Part shown: positions 58,001 to 64,000 of the stretch, in pieces
How the letters are laid out: each line of letters opens with the position of its first letter
How positions within the stretch are numbered: the first letter of the stretch is position 1
Assembly (NCBI RefSeq): GCF_018829635.1
Contig: NZ_JAHKKG010000020.1
Location: 62,001-126,000 of the forward strand
Length of the DNA stretch: 64,000 nt
From: Paractinoplanes bogorensis
Lineage (GTDB): Bacteria; Actinomycetota; Actinomycetes; Mycobacteriales; Micromonosporaceae
Direction of reading: 5' to 3'
Program-made: the position numbers and the translations under genes
The notes under the pieces: model-generated
Databases searched by the model: none
What the model was told of the DNA's origin: nothing
Seen by the model: the letters and a program-made list of their open reading frames with translations, nothing else

Positions 58001-59953
58001 GCCATCGAGCAGTTCGCCGGCGGCGCCCGCTTCGACGTGGTGATCGTGGACGAGGCGTCCCAGGCCGACCTGTTCGCCCTGCCCGTGCTGTCGCTGGCCG
58101 AACGGGCCGTGGTGGTCGGCGACGACCAGCAGATCGGCCCCCAGCTGGGTTTTGTCGGCCAGGTCTCCGGTCTGATCCACAGTCACCTCGACGACGTGCC
58201 GTCGGCCGAGCACTTCGATCCCGAGTCGTCGCTCTACGACCACGCCGTGCGCCGGTCGCCCGAGCGGATCCTGCTGACCGAGCATTTCCGCTGCGTGCCG
58301 CAGATCATCGAGTTCTCGTCGCGGCACTACTACGACGGCAAGATCATGCCGTTGCGGGCCGACCGGCCGGCCTTCGCCCCGATCCGTACGGTGTTCCTGC
58401 CCGGCGGCGTGCGGCAGCAGCTCGGCGGGTTCGGCGACGTCAACGTGGCCGAGGCCGAGGCGCTGGTCCAGCAGGTCGCGACGATCGTGCGCGATCCCCG
58501 CTACGACGGCCGGACGCTCGGCGTGATCTCGCTGCTGTCGACCAGCGGCCAGGCGAACTACCTGCTGCACCAGTTGCGCGAAGAGATCGGCGAGGACGAG
58601 ATCCAGGCCCGGCGGCTGCGGGTCGGTGACGCGTACACGTTCCAGGGTGACGAGCGCGACATCGTGCTGGTGTCCATGGTGGTCTCGGGCAACGACCCCA
58701 AGGTGGCCGCCTTCACCAAGCGCGAGTACCACCGGCGGATCAACGTCGCCGCCTCGCGGGCCCGGGATCAACTGTGGATCTTTCATTCCGTACGACCGGG
58801 ATCGCTGCTCGCCGACGACGCGCGGGGACTGCTTCTCTCGTACGCGCTCAACCTCACCCCGGCCGAAGAGGTCGCCGACCTGGCCGCCCGGTGCGAGAGC
58901 GACTTCGAACGGGACGTGCTCAAGCGCCTGTCGGCTCGAGGGTTCCGCCCGATCCCGCAGTTCCGGATCGGCGCCTACCGGATCGACTTCGTGCTCAACG
59001 CCCCGGACGGGCGCCGGGTCGCCATCGAGTGCGACGGCGACAGCTACCACGGTCCGGAGCAGTGGGAGAGCGACATGCGCCGCCAGGCCGTGCTCGAGCG
59101 GGTCGGGAACTGTGTCTTCGTCCGCATCCGGGGCAGCATCTTCGCCCGTGAGCCCGAGGCCGCGATGAGCCCGGTCTGGCAGCGGATCGACGAGCTCGGC
59201 ATCACCCCGCCGCCACGCCGCACCGTGCTCGAGGCCGGCCAGTGGCAGGGCTCAGGCTCGGTCAACGCGCGCCGGCTGGTCGACGGGGCGGCCGCGCTGG
59301 CTGCGATGATCCCGGCCGACCGCCGGGTGCGGGTGCCGATCGGGGAGACGCTCGAGGACAATCTGGCCGCGATCCGGGCCGCGGTGACCGACCCGCCGAT
59401 GGTGACGGTCGGCGGTGACTGCGGGGTCGAGCTGGCGCCGATCGAGGCCGCCCTCGAGCGGCACGGTGACGGGTTGGTCGTGGTCTGGTTCGACGCGCAC
59501 GGCGATCTCAACACGCCGTCGTCGTCGCAGTCGGGAGCTTTCCACGGCATGGTGTTGCGCACGCTGCTCGGTGAGGGACCGGCGTCGCTCACACCGCGGC
59601 GAGCGTTGCAGCCCGCGCAAGTGGTGCTGGCCGGAGTGCGGGCGCTCGACCCGCCCGAAAAAGAGTATATTTCGGATAAATCGATAGTGATGGTAGATGT
59701 GGACGACGTCGCGGCGGCCGTAAATGGGGCGAAAGCGATCTACATCCACATCGATCTCGACGTCCTCGACCCGGCCTGGTTCAGTTCGGTCGGCGCGCCC
59801 GAACCCGACGGCGTACGCCCCGAGCGCCTGGCCGCCGCCGTCCGCGCCCTGACCGACCGGTTCCCGCTGGCCGGCCTGGGGATCACCGAGTACGAACCCG
59901 GCGACCCCCGCGACCGTGACGTGCTGGCCGCTCTGATCAGGGAGATCTTCTAG
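55037..59953 (+). CDS. SF1 helicase + MTES_1575-type nuclease + arginase-like domain fusion
   Basis: The 1638-residue protein has three parts. Residues ~1-1270 are a UPF1/DNA2-like SF1 helicase: Walker A VQGPPGTGKTHTIRNL (~350), coiled-coil insertions, Walker B VVIVDEASQADL (~1000), VVVGDDQQIGPQL, FQGDERDIVLVSMV and NVAASRARDQLWIFH. Residues ~1285-1385 are a Vsr-like MTES_1575 nuclease (SDFERDVLKRL, YRIDFVL, AIECDGDSYHG). Residues ~1397-1638 are an arginase-superfamily domain: WQGSGSVNARRLVDGAAAL, VTVGGDCGVEL, WFDAHGDLNTPSS and IHIDLDVLDPAWF. The usual His of GGDH is Cys. Only TPPPRR links the last two parts. ATG 55004 is an alternative start. Confidence 0.92.
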   Translation: MAEQLESPTTIRDRAVAVADYLLAVRAQMERPARTVPTDALRLDDLPDHPACELGPTLDGTSWLRVGLPDLPPSVKVPEALRRRLRGEISAADEPAAEEEEEEDEFTTWRDEVWRPWAHATAEAEKTRVLHRRLFDLMHQIDMTAATTELVWGHGLLATLVNGERVRYPLVATPVLIEYEPDRSLITVSPAGPSRLQTEALNGLDDRYLGQLKALAGPAGTLEVDLWSDLDRRELFERALGRLGYDRLITSEETSQPHVQDVGVLFARPKQRLLRGFLESLRDRLLSGDTEAVGALAAIVAHEPSKLRMPGDEPESWQRVGERLLMPLPTNEAQESIARRLAQHRNVAVQGPPGTGKTHTIRNLICHLMANGKRVLVVAQKEDPLRVLRDGLPEEIRSLCLAVLGRTTDQLVQLQLAARELSDRAATLDKAAEARRVERLTSLLEEAERELAAALGGLRAIAENEAVTYVIDGAPLTPVEVGAWLRERAATRSGIPDPVDGPPPLDSAEFDTLLKLANVIENTDKTRALQPLPQTDDLPSAAQETKVRDEQGQRKQDVDALAAQGLDLDAVRNTNVAAVRDDLHDALSWLRRREGAWTDRLGRLLNDPHWRTVWTDHVTATEARLTELAALTRSLAGHQITVPGPYASEPKRLLTQLAEIRQRFETGRGLSRLLQSGLFRLAEEVRVDGEPLRTVEDVDAVAAWVRRAQARQRLGGYWSEWRQRLAIADPPGGWGDPEIWAGALLAEAGQSLDWDVRHWPALAERLAALVPQTELDLDPGRLATVAALLDAAPVVYDLDAASDRQKRIEQRLQDWPRLAKAWTMLEGWDEELAEVRRLEGIAPSARDLRDKLDILKTAAPYWAAQIEAGHVPPVSGQACLEAWQWRRAQTWFDEVIGTVDPAVLAKRVENARDKIRRRTADLVVASAWLEVSRSLDDRRRAALADWTTALRKIGKGTGRTAAAWQAHAQRAMESAVEAVPVWVMSVDRAIEQFAGGARFDVVIVDEASQADLFALPVLSLAERAVVVGDDQQIGPQLGFVGQVSGLIHSHLDDVPSAEHFDPESSLYDHAVRRSPERILLTEHFRCVPQIIEFSSRHYYDGKIMPLRADRPAFAPIRTVFLPGGVRQQLGGFGDVNVAEAEALVQQVATIVRDPRYDGRTLGVISLLSTSGQANYLLHQLREEIGEDEIQARRLRVGDAYTFQGDERDIVLVSMVVSGNDPKVAAFTKREYHRRINVAASRARDQLWIFHSVRPGSLLADDARGLLLSYALNLTPAEEVADLAARCESDFERDVLKRLSARGFRPIPQFRIGAYRIDFVLNAPDGRRVAIECDGDSYHGPEQWESDMRRQAVLERVGNCVFVRIRGSIFAREPEAAMSPVWQRIDELGITPPPRRTVLEAGQWQGSGSVNARRLVDGAAALAAMIPADRRVRVPIGETLEDNLAAIRAAVTDPPMVTVGGDCGVELAPIEAALERHGDGLVVVWFDAHGDLNTPSSSQSGAFHGMVLRTLLGEGPASLTPRRALQPAQVVLAGVRALDPPEKEYISDKSIVMVDVDDVAAAVNGAKAIYIHIDLDVLDPAWFSSVGAPEPDGVRPERLAAAVRALTDRFPLAGLGITEYEPGDPRDRDVLAALIREIF

Positions 59954-61548
59954 AGAGCGGTCAGCTCGATCCGGGCCTTCACCCGGCAGTAGTTCGAGAG
60001 CAGCGTGACCAGCGCCGGCCCGTCGATCAGTTCGAGCGGCCGCCCGGCCAGCGCCTCGTACGCCTCGGGCTCGATGCCGCCCAGCGAGACCAGGATGCCC
60101 TTGGTCGCCCCGGCCGCCGTGACCGCGCCGGCCAGCGCGTGCACCTCGGCCGCTCCGGCCGGTGCGCCGCGCCGCGCGAAGATCACCACGGGTCCGCCGA
60201 AGACCGGTCGTGGATCGTCGGCCTCCCACCGCGAGCCCCGCTCGGAGCGCGCGGCCGGTCCCATCTGCAGTCCCATCACGCCGAACAGGTCGGCCAGCTG
60301 CTGCTCCCAGGCCGCGTCGGTCAGCGCGTGCAGGTTGGGCCGCTCGTCGATGTCGGCCAGCACGTTGAACTCCTCGGTGAAATCCCGGTCGGCGTCCCGG
60401 TCGAAATCCACCTTTTCCCGTACGGCGGTCAGCTCGTCGGGCGTCGTCGACAGCGCGCCCTCCAGGTGTTTCACGCAGGCCACCGGGTCGACCCGGCGCA
60501 GCTTGATGGCGGCGAACGTCTCCCGGCCCGTCTTGAGCGAGACCAGGCACGGCCGGACGAACCGGCCGGTGCGCCGGTCGATGGTGTCCACGATGCCGTT
60601 GAACGACACCTGCCGCACCAGCCCGCCGCGGTCGGCCTCGATCACCTCGTGGATCGTGCGCAGCGTGACCCGGGCGATCACCTCGACGTAGCGCTGGCGG
60701 ATCTCGGCGTCGTCGCGCGGCACCGCGTTGAGGTCGTCGCGGAACCGGTCGTAGCGGTACTCCTTGACCCGCGGCACCACCTCGATCGGCGGCAGGTGAT
60801 ATTCGATCAGCAGGTGGTGCTGCTTGGGCAGGTAGGCCAGCCGGAAGTGCTGCGGGAAGTCGTCGGGGTAGACCGAGTTGCCGAGCACCATCGCGAAGTA
60901 TTCGACCACCGAGGCCGGATCGGCGTCGGCCACCGCGCGGGCGAACCGGTCGACCTCGGCGTTGTAGGCCGCGACCTTGGCCTCGTGCTTGCGCAGGCTT
61001 TCCTCGTACGCCCGCTGGCGCACCACGAGCTGCCGGCGTCGCCTCTCCTCGGCCTGGGCCCAGCGGGCGCGCGCGTCGTCGAAGGCCCGCTGGGCGCTGT
61101 CGGCCTGCTGCTGGCGCAACCGGTCGCCGCCGAGGATCTTGCCGACCCCGCGCGGCTGCGGCGGCACATAGCTCTCCCAGCGCGGCTCGGGCAGCGGGCG
61201 GGCCAGCGGCCCCGGGTCGAACGGCGGCGCGACCACCGGCTTCTTGAACACCTGGAGGTCGATGTGGTCGTCGACGTCCAGGGTGGAGAGCAGCAACGCG
61301 TCGAGGTCGCTGAGCCGCGCCCGGATCTCCGCGTTGGCCGCGGCCGCGTCGGCCGTCTTGGCCTCGAGATACAGCCGCTGATGTTCGCGCTTGCGGTCGG
61401 CGTCGACCGCGGCCTGCTGGGCCGCGGCGATGGCCAGGTCGGCGTTCCGCCGGATCAGATCGCGCTGCTGTGCGGCCGCGGTGCCGGCCCGCTGGTCGGC
61501 CGCCACCTGGGTGGCGCGCTCGCGCTGCATGTCCCGAATGATGCCCAT
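59950..61548 (-). CDS. Mrr-like protein with degenerate catalytic site
   Basis: The 532-residue protein has a long N-terminal coiled coil (about residues 5-80), a basic linker, and a second coiled coil (RQQQADSAQRAFDDARARWA). A middle domain follows (DFPQHFRLAYLPKQHHLLIE to RPCLVSLKTGRE). The C-terminal restriction-endonuclease-like domain has WEQQLADLFGVMGLQMG, GATKGILVSLG and LELIDGPALVTLLS. Where Mrr has Gln-x-Lys-Arg it reads VVIFARRG, so the catalytic Lys appears lost. The stop overlaps the helicase fusion stop by 4 bp. Confidence 0.8.
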   Translation of the reverse strand: MGIIRDMQRERATQVAADQRAGTAAAQQRDLIRRNADLAIAAAQQAAVDADRKREHQRLYLEAKTADAAAANAEIRARLSDLDALLLSTLDVDDHIDLQVFKKPVVAPPFDPGPLARPLPEPRWESYVPPQPRGVGKILGGDRLRQQQADSAQRAFDDARARWAQAEERRRRQLVVRQRAYEESLRKHEAKVAAYNAEVDRFARAVADADPASVVEYFAMVLGNSVYPDDFPQHFRLAYLPKQHHLLIEYHLPPIEVVPRVKEYRYDRFRDDLNAVPRDDAEIRQRYVEVIARVTLRTIHEVIEADRGGLVRQVSFNGIVDTIDRRTGRFVRPCLVSLKTGRETFAAIKLRRVDPVACVKHLEGALSTTPDELTAVREKVDFDRDADRDFTEEFNVLADIDERPNLHALTDAAWEQQLADLFGVMGLQMGPAARSERGSRWEADDPRPVFGGPVVIFARRGAPAGAAEVHALAGAVTAAGATKGILVSLGGIEPEAYEALAGRPLELIDGPALVTLLSNYCRVKARIELTAL

Positions 61549-61930
61549 GCCTCGTCCTCGCTCCGCTTCATGGCTCCAGCCGCCACCATATCCAGCCAAA
61601 AGCGGATCTCGTTACGCGGTGCGTCACCGCGGCGACGTGGCGTGCATGACGTTGGCCGTGGGCGGGTAGCAGTCGCTCAAGGTTCCACATTCGGCACTAG
61701 CAGTGACTGTCTGTCATGGAGTTGATGCTAATTGCCCGACAGAACCACGGAGCGCAGTGGTCAACCGATCAGGTAATTCCCTACTCTGATCAGGCGAGAA
61801 AGCGCTGCTCGGGGTTTTGTTGGCGAGCTCGGCAAAACATTGGGGCAGGTATTCACTGTTATATCGACCCCGTGACGGGTCGTAATAGTTGCGGGGCTTG
61901 GGGAGCAGTGTGGGGGGAGGTGGCGGGCGC
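61549..61930. other. Divergent intergenic region
   Basis: The 380-bp gap separates the Mrr-like gene from the EAL gene. It is less GC-rich than average and probably holds both promoters. I could not pick a firm -35/-10 pair; no RNA gene or repeat is visible. Confidence 0.5.
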
Positions 61931-63613
61931 ATGGCCGCACCTGAGGAGCATCAGCGCGTGCCGGCGCCGCGCGCGCCGATCGACGACCGTCCCGCCTGGT
62001 TCTCCTACACCGCCTCCGGCGACCGGATCGTATGGTCGCCCGCGCTCCGGGCGATGCTCGGCCACCCACCCGCACAAGACGAGGTCAGCCGTAAGGTGCT
62101 GGCCCGATACGTGCACCGCGACGACCACGCGGCCGCCCTGGCCGCGATCACCAAGCTGTGGGCGACCCGGGCCCAGGTGCGGACGACGATCCGCCTGATG
62201 CGCGACGACGGCGGATGGTTCGACGTGGACTGCCGCCTCGACCCGATGAAGAGTCCGGACGGCACGGTGCGCGGCATCCGCGGCACAGTGACCGATGTCT
62301 CGGCCCGCGAACGCGCCCGCCGCGAGATGGACCGGCTCGTCCGCCGGGGCGAGACCGTACGGGCGTCGCTGATCGAGCCCGACCCGGCGACCGGCCTGCT
62401 CACCCGGGCCCGGTTCGCCGACGAGATCGACCGGGCCCAGCGCCGTGGCGGGGGAGCGGTGCTGGTCATCCGGGTGCAGCCCGCACCGGCCGGTCCCGAC
62501 CTCGACGACCTGCGCCTCGAGCGCAACGCCGACCTGCTGCACCGGGCCGCGCGGGTGCTCGAGGGCGTGATGCAGCAGGGGGCGCTGCTCGGCCGGGTCG
62601 GACCTAACGAGATCGGCATCCTGCTGCCCGGCACGTCCTGGCCGATGGCCCGGCGCGAGGCCGACCTGCTGGTCGAGGCGCTGCGGGCGCAGACGTTCGT
62701 GCTGCCCGACACCTGGCTGCGGGCCCGGGCCTGGGGCGGACTGGTCAGATTCACTCCGGACGGTGACGCCGGCAGCCACGAACTGCTGATCGACGCCGAG
62801 CACGCCTGGCGGCAGTCCCGCGACGGCGACGGATCGCTGACCCTGGTCGCGCACCCGGTGCCCGCCCGCGACCGGCAGGGCTCCTATCGCAGCCGGGTCG
62901 CCGACGCCCTCGACACCGACCGGTTCACGCTCTACGCCCAGCCCATCCTCGAGCTGCAGACCAACGAGGTCACCCGGCACGAGCTGCTGCTGCGGGTGCT
63001 CGACGAGGCGGACGGGCCGCAGTCGCCGATCCAGGTGCTCGACATCGCCGAGCGCCTCGACGCGGTCTTCGACATCGACCTGTGGGTGGTCGAGCGGGCC
63101 ATGCAGCTGGCGGCCGACCAGCCCGGCGCCTGCCTGCAGATCAACCTGTCCGGCCGTTCGGTCGGCGATCCGCGGCTCACCGACGAGGTCGAGCGGCTGA
63201 TCGAGCAGTACCGGGTGAAGCCCGAGCAGCTCACCTTCGAGATCACCGAGACCGCGCTGATCGGCAACCTGAGCGAGGCCCGCCGGTTCGCCGACCGCGT
63301 CCGCGACCTCGGCTGCGAGCTGGCCCTGGACGACTTCGGGTCGGGCTACGCGTCGTTCCGCTACCTGCGGATCTTCCCGATCGACCTGGTCAAGATCGAC
63401 GGGGAGTACGTGGTCGACCTGGTCAACAGCCCGCAGGACCAGGTGCTCGTGCGGGCCCTGGTGCAGGTCTGCCAGGCGTACGGGATCCACACCGTGGCCG
63501 AGTTCGTGCAGGACGAACCCACCCTGCGACTGCTGCGCGAGCTCGGCGTCGACTACGTGCAGGGCTATCTGATCGGCCGCCCGGCCCCGGTTGTCCACGC
63601 GTTCAGCGGGTAA
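61931..63613 (+). CDS. PAS-GGDEF(degenerate)-EAL protein
   Basis: The 560-residue soluble protein has a PAS domain (about 20-125; WSPALRAMLGHPPAQ, VRGIRGTVTDVSARERARR). A GGDEF domain follows whose active loop reads GRVGPNEIGILLPG, so cyclase activity should be lost. The EAL domain reads RHELLLRVLDE (ELL form), INLSGRSVGDP, FEITETALIGN, DDFGSGYASFRYL and KIDGEYV, the set for c-di-GMP hydrolysis. The likely net role is a phosphodiesterase. ATG 61931 follows GGGGGAGG by about 10 nt. Confidence 0.9.
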   Translation: MAAPEEHQRVPAPRAPIDDRPAWFSYTASGDRIVWSPALRAMLGHPPAQDEVSRKVLARYVHRDDHAAALAAITKLWATRAQVRTTIRLMRDDGGWFDVDCRLDPMKSPDGTVRGIRGTVTDVSARERARREMDRLVRRGETVRASLIEPDPATGLLTRARFADEIDRAQRRGGGAVLVIRVQPAPAGPDLDDLRLERNADLLHRAARVLEGVMQQGALLGRVGPNEIGILLPGTSWPMARREADLLVEALRAQTFVLPDTWLRARAWGGLVRFTPDGDAGSHELLIDAEHAWRQSRDGDGSLTLVAHPVPARDRQGSYRSRVADALDTDRFTLYAQPILELQTNEVTRHELLLRVLDEADGPQSPIQVLDIAERLDAVFDIDLWVVERAMQLAADQPGACLQINLSGRSVGDPRLTDEVERLIEQYRVKPEQLTFEITETALIGNLSEARRFADRVRDLGCELALDDFGSGYASFRYLRIFPIDLVKIDGEYVVDLVNSPQDQVLVRALVQVCQAYGIHTVAEFVQDEPTLRLLRELGVDYVQGYLIGRPAPVVHAFSG

Positions 63614-63659
63614 GTAGCGGGACCGGCAAGGCCATCGTCTCGGGCCAGACGCGAATGAA

Positions 63660-63714
63660 GCACGACGCCGGCATCGGCCGTGGCCCCCCAGCCGAACCGG
63701 TGCCGGCGTCGTGC
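63660..63714 (+). terminator. Long hairpin terminator after the EAL gene
   Basis: A perfect 14-bp outer stem (GCACGACGCCGGCA) encloses an inner TCGGC/GCCGA stem. It lies 47 bp after the stop, without a T run. Confidence 0.7.
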
Positions 63715-63840
63715 CGCTCATGAGAGGCCCCCGGTCGAAGTCCTCGCGCAGCGTACAAGGGACAATGTCGCCCGTCGATCGGTTGCGCACCCGTCCGGGG
63801 CAACCTGGACCCGGATCGTGACCTGAGCAGCCCTCGCCAC

Positions 63841-63846
63841 TAACCT
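63841..63846 (+). promoter_or_regulatory. -10 box TAACCT, leaderless start of MarR gene
   Basis: TAACCT lies 6 nt before the ATG at 63853. Confidence 0.4.
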
Positions 63847-63852
63847 TCCTGC

Positions 63853-64000
63853 ATGACCGAGCCCTCCTCCGCGGCCGAACCCCGGTGGTTGACCGACGAG
63901 CAGCAGCAGACCTGGCGCCGCTTCGTCGAAGTGCTGATCAAGGTGCCCGCGGCGCTCGAGGCTCAGTTGCAACGCGATGCCGGCCTGACCCACATGGGTT
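63853..64000 (+). CDS. MarR family regulator, 5' part
   Basis: Forty-nine codons are visible before the window ends. The sequence PRWLTDEQQQTWRRFVEVLI then ALEAQLQRDAGLTHMG is the first helix pair of actinobacterial MarR proteins, ahead of the winged helix. Its target is not visible. Confidence 0.8.
   Translation, partial: MTEPSSAAEPRWLTDEQQQTWRRFVEVLIKVPAALEAQLQRDAGLTHMG

Noticed and set aside
59225..59953. Separate arginase gene
   Set aside because: No stop codon separates it from the helicase frame and no ribosome site precedes GTG 59225, so it was kept as part of the fusion with the alternative noted.

Overview
The window is a high-GC actinobacterial chromosome segment. The gene set points to Micromonosporaceae and most closely to an Actinoplanes-like organism. 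The grounds are a full type IV pilus cluster in a monoderm, many GTG and TTG starts, an FxsT-like TPR protein, YbaB-like proteins paired with type VII secretion substrates, and a YqgE gene next to tRNA-Ala(GGC). The genus is an inference from gene content; no rRNA or marker gene is present.

Layout. 1-1.8 kb: the 3' end of an RHS/Hint polymorphic toxin and its likely immunity gene. 1.9-6.6 kb: housekeeping genes (lytic transglycosylase-like protein, VOC protein, TetR regulator with a divergent membrane protein, methyltransferase, MTA phosphorylase, YqgE). 6.7-11.5 kb: tRNA-Ala(GGC) followed by a decayed 4.7-kb integrated element bounded by a copy of the tRNA 3' end; it has no integrase and carries a frameshifted nuclease-like gene. 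11.6-17 kb: imine-reductase-like enzyme, HxlR regulator, FAD monooxygenase, membrane proteins and a DEDDh exonuclease. 17-20.7 kb: MASE1/PAS histidine kinase, two single-domain response regulators and a GntR regulator. 20.8-28.7 kb: a type IV pilus operon, pilB-pilT-pilC-pilA-pilD-pilM-pilN-pilO. 28.8-36.6 kb: GlxA/AraC regulator divergent from an MFS transporter, STAS protein, TPR ATPase-like protein, GGDEF-EAL protein and a YbaB-like pair.

36.6-50.1 kb is rich in nucleic-acid enzymes: a Cas4/AddB-like nuclease coupled to an unknown protein, a MazG-like protein, and a three-gene set of SF1 helicase, T4-beta-family protein and primase-polymerase. Next comes a type VII-type toxin module (YbaB-like protein, ESX-like protein, WXG toxin, immunity). 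51-64 kb holds small conserved proteins, an SDR enzyme, a Pro/Gly/Tyr-rich membrane protein, a 1638-residue fusion of SF1 helicase, MTES_1575-type nuclease and arginase-like domain, a convergent Mrr-like protein, an EAL protein and the start of a MarR gene.

Three patterns cross gene boundaries. First, six short tandem duplications sit at or just after stop codons. Second, about a dozen genes have a TANNNT box 6-7 nt before the start codon, the arrangement of leaderless transcripts. Third, two conflict-type toxin modules lie within 50 kb. The strongest candidates for an undescribed system are the helicase-nuclease-arginase fusion with its convergent partner and the helicase/beta/Prim-Pol cluster.
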